From positions 409,076 through 473,075 of the forward strand of contig JALBYC010000009.1 of the NCBI GenBank assembly GCA_023212645.1: a stretch of 64,000 nucleotides of DNA. Direction: 5' to 3'. A program made the translations under genes and the position numbers. The notes below the pieces were generated by a model. It searched no databases. It was not told where the DNA came from and saw only the letters and a list, made by a program, of their open reading frames with translations. Source of the DNA: Farysia itapuensis. Lineage: Eukaryota; Basidiomycota; Ustilaginomycetes; Ustilaginales; Ustilaginaceae. Within the stretch, counting starts at the first letter, position 1; each line of letters opens with the position of its first letter. This document shows, piece by piece, positions 9,036 to 18,301 of this stretch.

Positions 9036-9986
9036 ATGCCGCGCTACACTGTCCCCACCCAGACCTCACTGTCCGTCCAGAGCGGCGAGGTGTACCTGGA
9101 GAGCGTGATTCAGGACCCACCCACTGTGTCGTCAACGTCATCGTGTGCTGGACTGGCAGTCATCGCGCATCCTCTGGGTCGGTTGAGCGGATCGTTGGAC
9201 GACCCAATAGTAACACACTTGGCTGCACTCTTCCTGACACGGTACAACTTGCGCGTGGTGCGCTTCAACTCGCGTGGTGTGGGCAAGTCAACCGGCTCGG
9301 CCAGCTGGACCGGCGTCAGTGAGTCGAACGACTTTCAGGAAGTCGTCAACACCTCCCTCTCCAACTACTGTCTTGATTTCCCGCACGCTACGCACTCCCA
9401 GCTCGTTATTGCCGGATATTCTGCGGGGTCACTTTACGCAAGCACTGTCAAGGCGGACAAGCAACTGCTCGGCAGGGAACAGTTCCGACAGGGCCCCAGA
9501 CCGAGATACATCCTGGTCAGCTTTCCCGCCGGCGTGCAGTGGGCCGTGTCCTTCTTCACAAGTCGGACGTACAACACTGCCTTGCACGCTCTCCTCAGCA
9601 GCACTGCCACGGTGAAAGAGGTGGAGGATGGCCTCGCGCCTGCTCGTGCAAGCCCGCCCGTCGCTCGGTCGCTATCTCCGTCAAGAGCCGAGACACAACT
9701 ATCCCCCGCGCAGTCTCTTATCGAAACACTCGCAAGCCACGTGCTAGCCGTCTATGGCGACGAGGATCAGTTCACTTCGCTAAAGACATACCAAACATGG
9801 GCAGAACAGTGGTCAAACCTCGCTCCCTCTCCCTTACGTCAAGACTCTACGGCACCATCTACATCGATTCAGTCCACATTTCACCACACGCTCGTCAAGG
9901 GCGCCGACCACTTCTACCGTGCGCACGACGCAATCGACTCTCTCGATACCGCCATTGCTTCCTGGATGGATGAGCTTACAGATTGA
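9036..9986 (+). CDS. Alpha/beta hydrolase (small serine hydrolase)
   Basis: A 316-aa single-exon alpha/beta hydrolase. It shows the HP-x-GR oxyanion segment (VIAHPLGRLSGS), the RFNSRGVGKS strand-turn typical of bacterial and fungal alpha/beta hydrolases near KANL3/Tex30, the nucleophile elbow GYSAGS (Ser about 129), an acid candidate in AVYGDEDQFT and a catalytic His in KGADHFY. An ATG at 8910 is in frame but has a poor N-terminus, and the ATG at 9036 precedes the conserved part. A Ser/Pro insert (about 195-225) precedes the acid. No signal peptide or membrane segment, so probably cytosolic. Substrate unknown. It converges with the Cue2-like gene, 16 bp apart at the stops. Confidence 0.85.
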   Translation: MPRYTVPTQTSLSVQSGEVYLESVIQDPPTVSSTSSCAGLAVIAHPLGRLSGSLDDPIVTHLAALFLTRYNLRVVRFNSRGVGKSTGSASWTGVSESNDFQEVVNTSLSNYCLDFPHATHSQLVIAGYSAGSLYASTVKADKQLLGREQFRQGPRPRYILVSFPAGVQWAVSFFTSRTYNTALHALLSSTATVKEVEDGLAPARASPPVARSLSPSRAETQLSPAQSLIETLASHVLAVYGDEDQFTSLKTYQTWAEQWSNLAPSPLRQDSTAPSTSIQSTFHHTLVKGADHFYRAHDAIDSLDTAIASWMDELTD

Positions 9987-10002
9987 CCGTGGCGGTAAAG
10001 AG

Positions 10003-12504
10003 CTACCTGGTGCCGCGGACGGTAATGACTCCGTGATGGTGGTCGACGTCGTACCTCCACCCTTCTCGGTCCAGCATCTTGGCAATCGCAGGACGCAATA
10101 CGGCAATTTGATGCGGCGAATGTCGACCGACACCCGTAATGATGCGAAGCGGGGGAGGATTAAGCCCCGTACCCGGCGATGCGTACCACTTTGTCACATT
10201 TTCGCGCACAATCGACAGTCCTTCGTGCACATTGACGCCGTGAAGGTCGATAGTGTACCTGGAGGTGCTCGAAGAGCCACTGTCGTGGCCCGGCCGGACG
10301 ACGCCGACCTGCCCGATCCGACGGTCGTCAACAAGAGCGCGCGACGCACGGAGACTCCAGGCGCGAGCTTTGGCATCCAGCTTGCGTGCCTCATCGGCAT
10401 AGTGCCAGGCTACTCCACCTCGTCCACCGTCTCCAGTCTTGCCACCCGTCCCGCCGCGTCCACTCTTCCACGCATTTCCGGCTTTGCGCAGGGCCTCGTC
10501 ACGTCGCGCCCTGTATTCTTCTGAAATCAGCCGGTACTCGGCCATACGCCGGAGTGGGTCGTGTGAGGAAACGTGGGTGCCAAGCCCGTACTCGGCAGCA
10601 ACAGGGTCGTCGGCATCATTCATGTTGGTCGCGACAAATGCTGAAGAGGCGGGGTAGACCGATGCGATGGCGCCTCCCGACCTGAACGCGGCAGCTGCTC
10701 CTACAGCTGGGCCGGCTGCTTTGCGACCCATAGCGTTCGAGTACATGGCCCCCGTAGACGAGCCCGTCTTAGCCGCCAATGCCGACTGCGACGGCGTAGG
10801 GAAAGCATCGCCGGCCTGCTTTGAAGCAGGATGCACAGGCACCGAGTATCCTTTTGCCTCTGCCGCTTCCGCACTCTGGACTTCAGCCGCGCCGGGTGCG
10901 TGCAAACGGCCCAAAGGATCTAACTCATCTGGCGCCTGAACAGACTCCTTGACAAGCTTGTGCAGCTGCAGTAAATCCAACGTAGCATCTTGACGCCCCT
11001 TGGTGGCCCGAAGCGCTTTGGAAGCTTCGGACGTATCCACACCTGCAATGCTTGTGATCGCATCGCATATGCTCTGTGCTGTTCCATCTGGAGCACTACC
11101 AGCTTGATCAAGACTGGACAGCGAAGGATAGCGATCTGATTCTGCTTCCAACAGTCTGGCAAAGCAGACCGCCAGCTTGAACGAAGTCGCATTGTATACC
11201 GACGTCACTTTACTCGGCTCTACATCCAAAAGTGTAGACAGCTGCGATAGTACGGATGAGGTCAGGAGCCATTGGTTGTCCAAGACCGGCTGATCGGCGT
11301 AAGGATCGCGAGCAAACTCCTCTTCCTCGGCTGCTAGTTTGGCCGCCAAGTCGGCATCTGATAGTAAAGGGGCAGCCTTGCGAGGTCCTTCGCTGTCAGA
11401 AGTGTTGGCTTGCAGACGCTTGAGACTCGTCTCTGTCGGTCCACCATGTCGGACGTCTGTCAGGTTGACCTTGACCGAGGCGCCACGCAGCTTGGAAGCG
11501 CTGCTCTTGCCGGCGCCCGTAGCCAATCTCTGTTCGTCCTGCATGCGTTTGCGTGCAGCACGACGCTTTTTGCCGCGAAGCTGAGGATCTTCCGAGTGCG
11601 ACGAGCTGACTCCCTTTGCAAGCGCCTCGTAGTCCAGGCCATGATGCTTTGATGCTGTCGAGTCTGTATGCGCGTTAGCTTCGGCCAACGTGGCTTGTCG
11701 GGCATCTTCGGCTTCAATGACGTCGATCGTCATGATGGTATCAATGACAGTCTGGATGTCGCCGTGCGCGTCGCTGAGCGTCTCGCGCAGGAACGCCGGC
11801 GTTCTTCCTGGAAACGCGTGTTGGAGAAACAGGAGCGGATCAAACGAGTCCTTGTATGAAACGCCATTGACCCCAGTAGGTGCACTGGAGAAACTGTCTT
11901 TGCCCTCGGCAAATCGTGTGGGATCAATGTCATCGTTGCCAGCCATTTGGCCCAATCTGGTTCCCTCGTCTGCCTCGCGTGTCGTCAAGTCTTTCTGCAA
12001 AGCTGTGGATTTGGACAAAAGGGCGTGAGCTGGGTAGGCAGGGTCGAGTTCTGGATCCGTTTCTTCGTCCGTCAGCCGCAGGTTTTCCGGATCCTGGGCG
12101 GACGAGTCGACAAGCGACCATTCTTCGAGCAGACGCTCCACCGAGTGTATATCCGCTGGGCTTGCGGAGCGCGTTGATGTGCCCGACATGGCTGGTATGG
12201 GAGACACCGCTTCGTCTTCTTGCCCCTGATGAGCTGGATTGCGAACGGCGCCATCTGTGAGCTGGCCACCAAATTTGCGACGCCGTGAACTATTGCCGGG
12301 ATTAGCACGCGGCTGTGAGGAAGAAGGCCCGGTCTGCGTTGGCGTTTCGTGATCTGGGAGTGCAGCTGCAGCTAGCGCCTCGCAAACTTTTTTGGCGCTT
12401 TGCCAGGTCTGACCTGGTTCATGACAGATCGCGGCAACCAACGTCGTGTCAAGCGGTGGACAGAACAAGGCCGATAGCTTGCTCTGGATCTCATCTGGAC
12501 TCAT
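10003..12504 (-). CDS. Cue2-like protein: CUE, DUF1771 and SMR endonuclease domains
   Basis: The 833-aa protein (start at the ATG in MSPDEIQSKL) has an N-terminal helix pair (about 1-50), a CUE-like ubiquitin-binding domain (LQHAFPGRTPAFLRETL, about 225-265), a second weakly CUE-like segment around SLSSLDQAGSAP, and at the C-terminus DUF1771 (about 645-725: AEYRLISEEYRARRDEALRK, then HYADEARKLDAKAR) followed by an SMR domain (IDLHGVNVHEGLSIV, IITGVGRHSPH, VDHHHGVITV). This order matches yeast Cue2, which cleaves mRNA at collided ribosomes in no-go decay, and human N4BP2. The DxH and TGxGxHS motifs of SMR nucleases are intact. An in-frame ATG at 12669 would leave only 47 bp to the divergent TLC gene, so 12504 is preferred. 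Confidence 0.88.
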   Translation of the reverse strand: MSPDEIQSKLSALFCPPLDTTLVAAICHEPGQTWQSAKKVCEALAAAALPDHETPTQTGPSSSQPRANPGNSSRRRKFGGQLTDGAVRNPAHQGQEDEAVSPIPAMSGTSTRSASPADIHSVERLLEEWSLVDSSAQDPENLRLTDEETDPELDPAYPAHALLSKSTALQKDLTTREADEGTRLGQMAGNDDIDPTRFAEGKDSFSSAPTGVNGVSYKDSFDPLLFLQHAFPGRTPAFLRETLSDAHGDIQTVIDTIMTIDVIEAEDARQATLAEANAHTDSTASKHHGLDYEALAKGVSSSHSEDPQLRGKKRRAARKRMQDEQRLATGAGKSSASKLRGASVKVNLTDVRHGGPTETSLKRLQANTSDSEGPRKAAPLLSDADLAAKLAAEEEEFARDPYADQPVLDNQWLLTSSVLSQLSTLLDVEPSKVTSVYNATSFKLAVCFARLLEAESDRYPSLSSLDQAGSAPDGTAQSICDAITSIAGVDTSEASKALRATKGRQDATLDLLQLHKLVKESVQAPDELDPLGRLHAPGAAEVQSAEAAEAKGYSVPVHPASKQAGDAFPTPSQSALAAKTGSSTGAMYSNAMGRKAAGPAVGAAAAFRSGGAIASVYPASSAFVATNMNDADDPVAAEYGLGTHVSSHDPLRRMAEYRLISEEYRARRDEALRKAGNAWKSGRGGTGGKTGDGGRGGVAWHYADEARKLDAKARAWSLRASRALVDDRRIGQVGVVRPGHDSGSSSTSRYTIDLHGVNVHEGLSIVRENVTKWYASPGTGLNPPPLRIITGVGRHSPHQIAVLRPAIAKMLDREGWRYDVDHHHGVITVRGTR

Positions 12505-12788
12505 CTTGGAGCAGCGAACACGGTGGTGGATACTAGAACGAGCATGTCGAGAAGCTCTTGTAAGCCATGAAGTTAATGCAGGTTGTACGTCACTTTTGCC
12601 AAATATTTGCCGACTTTTCTTCTCGGCGTTGTTAGAGTAGTAAACTCTCAAATTCACGGGTCGGGGCACAGGCCACGCGTGAATTGTTGGGGAGTGTTCG
12701 ACCCAAGTAGCCGGGTATGGTCCGGTGTTTCAGCGATCAAAAAAACATCGTTCACGTCTACTACCATCAGGCGATCGTACTTTGGGCC

Positions 12789-13748
12789 ATGGGTTTTGCT
12801 GACCCCCTCATTAGCTGGGCACAGCCGTATGCGGATGCATATGGGATTCATCACCTTCCTCCACATCTGCCTACGCTGATTCGATCGACGCTGCTATGGT
12901 TCGCCATCCAGGCGCTCTCGTCCAAGGTCTCGCCCCTCGTCTTTCCCAAGACCTTCCGCAATCTGAGCCGCAAGACCCGGACGTCGTGGGACATTCACGT
13001 CGTGTCCATGATCCATGCTGTGATCATTGTGCCGCTTGCTGCACGAGTCTGGTGGAAAACGCGTCAAGCCAACTCGCTGGGGTTCAAGACTCACCCCCTT
13101 GCGATTGATCGTCTGTATGGCTACGACTGGGAGACCGCGCAAGTCTACTCGATTGCTCAAGGCTACTTCGTGTGGGACTCGGTGATCAGCATCTTGCATG
13201 AAGGTCCTGGATTCATTGCCCACGGTCTCGTTGCGCTGACGGCGTTTACGTTGGTTTATCACCCAATCTTTATGTACGACGGTATGGGGTTCCTGCTCTG
13301 GGAGCTCAGCACGCCTTTTCTCAATATTCACTGGTTCCTAGACAAGCTTGGCAAGACAGGATCCACTGCGCAATTGGTCAACGCCGCCTTTCTGCTCTCG
13401 AGCTACATTGGCGCCCGACTTACGTTTGGCGTGTACAACAGCTTTAGCTTTGTCAAATTCGTCGTTGCACCCAACAAGCCGCACCATCCTCCGATTCCAA
13501 CCCACCTCAAGGTTTTCTACCTTACCGGCAACGTGATTTTGAACAGTCTCAACTTTTTCTGGTTCCGCGCAATGGTCCGCGCTGTCCTCAAGCGATTCAG
13601 CGTGAAGACCGACAGCACACCCAATGGAAGCAAAGCCAAGCTGGACCCGCAGAAAGTAGTCAAAGGCCAGCAAAAGGTGCAGCTTGGAGTCCACGGCAAA
13701 GACGACGAGGAATTCTGGCAAGAAGCCGGAGCTAAGAAGGCACAATAG
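12789..13748 (+). CDS. TLC-domain multi-pass membrane protein
   Basis: The 319-aa protein (ATG at 12789; a 24-residue longer form from 12717 is possible) has the TRAM-LAG1-CLN8 layout: a first membrane span (LIRSTLLWFAIQAL), a conserved Trp-Asp-His start of the TLC domain (TSWDIHVVSMIHAVIIVPLA), the YGYDWETAQVYSIAQGYFVW segment with the family's Asp, then VYHPIFMYDGMGFLLWELST and further spans to about residue 280. The tail is Lys-rich and hydrophilic. TLC proteins sit in the ER and act in ceramide synthesis or lipid sensing. This one lacks the full Lag1 motif and resembles the TMEM56/TLCD4 group. It shares a 284-bp divergent promoter with the Cue2-like gene. Confidence 0.85.
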   Translation: MGFADPLISWAQPYADAYGIHHLPPHLPTLIRSTLLWFAIQALSSKVSPLVFPKTFRNLSRKTRTSWDIHVVSMIHAVIIVPLAARVWWKTRQANSLGFKTHPLAIDRLYGYDWETAQVYSIAQGYFVWDSVISILHEGPGFIAHGLVALTAFTLVYHPIFMYDGMGFLLWELSTPFLNIHWFLDKLGKTGSTAQLVNAAFLLSSYIGARLTFGVYNSFSFVKFVVAPNKPHHPPIPTHLKVFYLTGNVILNSLNFFWFRAMVRAVLKRFSVKTDSTPNGSKAKLDPQKVVKGQQKVQLGVHGKDDEEFWQEAGAKKAQ

Positions 13749-13803
13749 ACCCACCACTTCAACGAACGTGACAACGGGACCGATGGGTTATGGCTGCTTG
13801 GAT

Positions 13804-14691
13804 TCACTTGGGTGAGAGTAGCGTGGTTTTGAGTTTGGCGAGGAGCTGGTCTACTTCGGTAGTGTATTTCTTGGTCTCAGCCTCTACTTTCTTGTTTTCC
13901 TTATCGCCCTCGTTCTTGCCAACGACCTTTTGGTCGATGTCTGCTTTGATCTGTTTCAGCCCAAGTTGACGGGCATTGCGGATCGAGACGCGGGCATTTT
14001 CGCAGATCTTGGTGATTTCCTTGTACATATTTTGGCGAGTCTCTGTGGTGGGTTTGGGTACAGCGACTCTGATGACATTGGCCTCTTCCGCTGCTCCGGT
14101 CGGAGTCTGCGGTGATAGCCCAAGGTTGGCGGCGTAGATGGCCTGTTGGATTGCTTTCACGGAATCTGGATCGAAAGCGGTGACGATCAGCATACCGTCT
14201 CGTACGCCGACGGTCGCGTATTCTTGCAGAGAGTGTTTGCCGCCTTCTTTCGGCTCAATTTTGACCGAGTTGAGCAGAGATGGGTCGGCACGGCCAAACG
14301 TTCCGACCAGGGTCGAAGTGGTCGTTCGGCATCGCTCGACGGCCCGCTTCATGTTGGCGAAAATGGTGTCCATGTCGAAGTTCTCGCCTGGCAAGTCCTG
14401 ATTACGTGTTGTCGTCTTGTAATCGCCCTCTTTGGCAGCCGCTTTTCCCTTGCCACCGCCCTTCCCTTTCGTCTTCATGACGGGTACATCGTCATCATCT
14501 GCTGTCTTCTCATTGGTGTTCTGCACAGAGGATCGTTTGGATTTCCATCGACGTTGCGGTGTTGTCGATAATTGACTTTTCTGTGAATGCACGGCCCGTG
14601 GGACGAAGGTGGCTGACGTGGAGATGGCACGAGCCAGAGGAGCAGCGCTTCTCGGTGCCGCAACTGCGACCAGACGAGCTGCGATGTTCAT
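13804..14691 (-). CDS. RRF1: Mitochondrial ribosome recycling factor
   Basis: This 295-aa protein begins MNIAARLVAVAAPRSAAP, an Arg/Ala-rich presequence for mitochondria; a 12-residue longer open frame is discarded. After a Lys/Gly-rich linker (about 85-110) comes the recycling-factor fold (about 120-295): helix MDTIFANMKRAVERCRTTTS, the domain II strands (SLQEYATVGVRDGMLIVTAF), and the diagnostic RVAVPKPTTETRQNMYKEIT and CENARVSIRNARQLGLKQIK. It releases post-termination mitoribosomes together with mitochondrial EF-G. The linker is longer than in bacteria. Single exon; converges with the TLC gene about 55 bp away. Confident. Confidence 0.93.
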   Translation of the reverse strand: MNIAARLVAVAAPRSAAPLARAISTSATFVPRAVHSQKSQLSTTPQRRWKSKRSSVQNTNEKTADDDDVPVMKTKGKGGGKGKAAAKEGDYKTTTRNQDLPGENFDMDTIFANMKRAVERCRTTTSTLVGTFGRADPSLLNSVKIEPKEGGKHSLQEYATVGVRDGMLIVTAFDPDSVKAIQQAIYAANLGLSPQTPTGAAEEANVIRVAVPKPTTETRQNMYKEITKICENARVSIRNARQLGLKQIKADIDQKVVGKNEGDKENKKVEAETKKYTTEVDQLLAKLKTTLLSPK

Positions 14692-15527
14692 AGGTTCAGC
14701 TTTCAACACCCCAGTACAAAAGAGCAAAGCGGAGAATCACCATACTTTTCAGCAAAAAAGCGTCTGGAAGAACTGAATGTCTCGCTCTAACACCCTTAAA
14801 CTCGGACGTTCGGCGGCACAGTGAAAAAATATTGTAGTTCAAAGTGAGTCGTTTTAATTTGAGTCTGATTGTAGTCCAGAAGTAGTGAAAACCACGTGGA
14901 CTACGACTGGACTACACGTCAACTCCTTCTCAACTCCATCTCAACTCATCACAACCTCGACTCACAAACCTCGAAATTTGTTTGCGCAGACGCGATGTCA
15001 GATCAGAAAGTCGCCACAGCGTGCAACGCGCGCAACGACGACTCAGCCCACTGTGACTTAGCCAAAGGCAAACTTAGTTCTGGTGATAAACTCTGTGACG
15101 CGCGCGACGCTCTTTCCCTTTCTACCACCAGGACTTTTGAGAGGCTTCAACTGCGCCTTCGAAAAAGATCTTGATCCAACCTTTGTGGCTCGAATCTGGG
15201 CCGTCAAGGCATCAAAGGTAGGCAGGCTGCACTTTGTCGCAAAAAGTTGCAAGCATATAGCGGAGTGGGACGGGACTCTTAGACGTCTCTACTTGTGCAC
15301 CCTCCTTCTGCACCGAAGCGTGGTCACAAGTTGCCACTGCTTCAGCAGTCATCCTCGGCAAGCTGCCACTGTCAAAGTGAGCGCGTCAGCCCTTCATAGG
15401 CTTACTGCCAATGCTCTTTTTCGTTCACGGCAAGTATGCGTGTCTTGACTTCTCCTCAGAGACTATCTCTGTCCCCTTCCACTTTTCACTTTCTACCCAT
15501 CTTGCCTCTGGCTTTCCTGCTGCTTCT

Positions 15528-16205
15528 GGACTCTGTCTATCCTCTTTCCTGTCTCCTGATCTCTTCCTTGCCATGCGTGGTATAGAAAGGGCCAAGGAGA
15601 TCGGAAAGAGTGAGACAGCAGAATAGAGCAATGCTTTGGACTCTGTCTATCCTCCTTCCTGTCTTCTGATCTTTTCTTTGCCATTATGCGCATCAGAAAA
15701 GACCAAGGAGACTGGGAAGAGTGAGACAGCAGAATAGGGCACTGTTTCAGGACTCTGTCTATCCTCATTTCGGTCTTCTGATCTCTTCCAGTCCACGAAG
15801 TGGCGCAGAAAGGGCTCAGGAAAACGGGAAGAGTGAGACAGCAGAAAAGAGCAACGCTTCTGGACTTTGTCTATCCTTGTTTCGGTCTTCTGATCTCTTC
15901 CTTGCCATTTCGTGGTATAGAAAGGGCCAAGGGGGTTGGAAAGAGGGAGGCAGAAGAACACAGCACTGCTTCTGGACTCTGTCTATCCTCTTCTCTGCCT
16001 TCTGATCGTTCTTCGCGCCATCATGTGGTGCAAAGCGGGCTCAAGGGATCGAGAAGAGTGAGACAGAAGAAAAGAGCAGTTCTTTCTCGCTGCCTACTCC
16101 GTCTGTTCACTGCTGCTTCGCTGTCTGGACTTTGACTATTCTCTTCCTTTCTCTTTCGATCTCGTTCTTGCCTCGCGTGGTACAGAAAGGGCCACAAGCA
16201 GAAGA
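15528..16205. repeat. Minisatellite, six degenerate units of about 111 bp, each with a hairpin
   Basis: Units begin at 15528, 15638, 15750, 15862, 15974 and 16127 with GGACTCTGTCTATCCT or close variants (GGACTTTG...). The first four periods are 110-112 bp; the fifth unit is enlarged to 153 bp. Each contains a TTCTGATCTCTTCCTTGCC half and a downstream AGAAAGGGCCAAGGAGA half that are near inverted complements around a roughly 12-nt loop, then a conserved GGAAGAGTGAGACAGCAGAA block. Unit identity by eye is about 75-85%. Confidence 0.85.
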
Positions 16206-16244
16206 AAAGCGCAAGGAAAGCAGAAGAAAAGCGCAAGGAAAGCA
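16201..16244. repeat. 22-bp direct tandem duplication
   Basis: GAAGAAAAGCGCAAGGAAAG plus CA occurs twice in a row, starting at 16201 and 16223, at the right end of the minisatellite. Confidence 0.8.
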
Positions 16245-16796
16245 GCAGTAAGAACTCAGCATAGAGCAGAAGCTCGAGTAAAAAGCAGGTAAGCAAGGAT
16301 CTACCGATACGCGAACACCCAGAGCAGGCGGAACAGCCTTTCGTATACCACACTCGCAGCTGGTTGCTCCTCACGTCATGCATCTCGACGGGACTACAAA
16401 GCGATGGCCCTGCCAGAGTGGCAGGATCGCTGAGCCGCTCATGCCTCGCCTTTCAGAGCTCATCTTACCTACATCGTGCCTACAATTGGACTACAATTAA
16501 ACTACAATTGACCGTACATCGAACTGCGACTGCGTGTGACAATCTTACAATGAGCTTGATTCAGACCCGTCAATCTTGGGGCATCTAGGCGTGTGTCTGA
16601 TCGTCGTTTGATCGTAGTACGATCGTAGTCTCGTTTTGGTCGTTGTAGGACAATTGGAGTCTAGTTGGAGGTCAGTCCGTAATTAGTGGGGCACACTTCA
16701 AACTCCAATCCGACTACGATTTTACCGATTTTCCTTTTTCATTGTGTCGGCGGATCGGCGGTAGGAAATAGCCGATGCTGTCAGCCACCATCAACA

Positions 16797-18247
16797 ATGG
16801 AATACCTCACCCTTCTTCATCAGGTGTTTGTCGAGCCGCTGCTGTGCCACCTGAACCTTACCGTACCTGGGAATGGAGATCCTACGTATGGCCGCGAACA
16901 GATCCCCTACTCGGCATCCGAACAGCAACTCATCTATGCGAATCCAGCCGTCACTTCGGTCAGGCGCAAAGTTCTCATCCCATCCCACTCGCTCATCGAG
17001 TCCGGGTCGTGGGACAAGGAGAAATGGTCCTGGGTCACGTACTACGTCTGGTCCATGCCCGATACTCATGAATCAGAGCAGCTTCACAGTGACGTAGTCA
17101 TGGTTCATGGAATCAATGACTATGCTGGCAAATTGGCGCCCCATGCGCTCCACTTTATGCAGCGCGGCTTTCGCGTCATTGCCATTGACTTGCCGTCTTT
17201 CGGACGCAGTACTGGGTTGCACGGGTATCTGCCTAGTATGAAGATCAATGCTCGAGCGATGCACGCCGTGATTCTCGACGTGCGAACGTGGGACGAAGAA
17301 GAGGGTTTGCTCGGCAGCGCCGGTAGAGAACGCAAGCTGTTTGCTGAAGGTCACAGTATGGGCGCATTCACGGCTCTTTACTATGCCGCATTGTACCCCC
17401 CGCTCACCGCAGGTCCGGATGGCGGGCCTGATTTGGCCTTGAAGCAGGTTCCCAGCCAGCAATCCAGGACGATCACCGAGGAACAGGCTGTCGAGGAAGC
17501 CCTCAACGCTCATCTGCACGTCGACAAGATCAAAAGCACCATGTCAGACGGTCAGTCTTCCATCAACGCAGACCCTGCGCCGTATCGACCATCGCTGTCG
17601 GGCGTGGCCGTTGCCGCACCCATGATCACCATCTCGTCGCAGTCTCGACCGTCGATCGTGGTAGAGTACGTCGCCCACGCCCTCCGCTTCTTTGCCGGCA
17701 GACTACCGCTAGCAAGCGCCATCAAGGGCAAAGTATCCGACGACCCCCGTGTCGATGAAGAGTTCCAGGCAGACCCGCTGACATACAAGGGCAAAGTACG
17801 TATCAGTACCGGTCTGGCTATCCTGGACGGCATAGACGATCTCGCATCCAAAGCACATCTCATCACCTGCCCCTTGACCATCCACCACGGCGCCAACGAC
17901 CGCGCCACGGACCCAAACGGCAGCAAACACTTTTTCAACAAGGTCGGCACACGAGCCGATCAGAAAAGCATCAAGATCTGGCCAGGCTACGAACATGGTG
18001 CGTTTTTTTCGCGCTGTGTAACTTTCCCTAGAGCTGGACGCTGACTAAATGCGAGATTGGTTCCGTACAGTGATGATGAAGCACGTGCACGGCATGTCCG
18101 AGCCGGACAAGAAGAAAACAGAGGTGGTTCTTAAGGAGATTGTGAGTACACGGCGATTCGGCTGCAGTAATGACGACAACAAGGCTGACCTTTGGCTCAC
18201 TCCTGACACTCTAGGGCGATTGGCTTGTCGCGCAAGCACGCAAATAG
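16797..18247 (+). CDS. Monoglyceride-lipase-like serine hydrolase (S33 fold)
   Basis: Three exons (16797-17997, 18071-18141, 18215-18247) with two 73-nt introns give 434 aa. The fold is alpha/beta hydrolase of the monoglyceride lipase/serine aminopeptidase S33 type: HG oxyanion motif (VVMVHGINDYAGKLAPHAL, about 100-118), DLPSFGRSTGLHGYLPSM, nucleophile GHSMG (Ser about 187), acid in HHGANDRATDP, and catalytic His in GYEHV, which is completed only by splicing intron 1. Exon 3 encodes just GDWLVAQARK, the usual C-terminal helix of this family. The first in-frame ATG at 16686 is rejected because MEYLTLLHQ at 16797 gives the better start. It likely hydrolyses acylglycerols or other lipid esters. 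It converges with the HECT gene, 54 bp apart. Confidence 0.87.
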
Positions 18248-18301
18248 ATCAGGGATACAGTATCACTCTAAAAGGGAATCTCATAAATGTCTATGGGAGC
18301 G

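Larger units (their letters stand above)
14692..16796. other. 2.1-kb gene-free region with minisatellite and degenerate motifs
   Basis: No ORF here is convincing; the open frames are short, overlapping and repetitive. The left part (about 14830-14960) and right part (about 16480-16730) are rich in short TTGTAGT/ACTACAA and GGACTAC motifs. Between them is a minisatellite of about 111-bp units (15528-16205) and a 22-bp tandem pair (16201-16244). It may be a decayed transposable element or a simple-sequence expansion. Confidence 0.6.

Noticed and set aside
15083..15448. 121-aa plus-strand frame left of the minisatellite
   Set aside because: Low coding quality, no homology by eye, in a repeat-rich gene-free stretch.
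15528..16205. CRISPR-like array
   Set aside because: The repeats are about 110 bp, degenerate, without constant short repeats and unique spacers, and the genome is fungal. It is a minisatellite.
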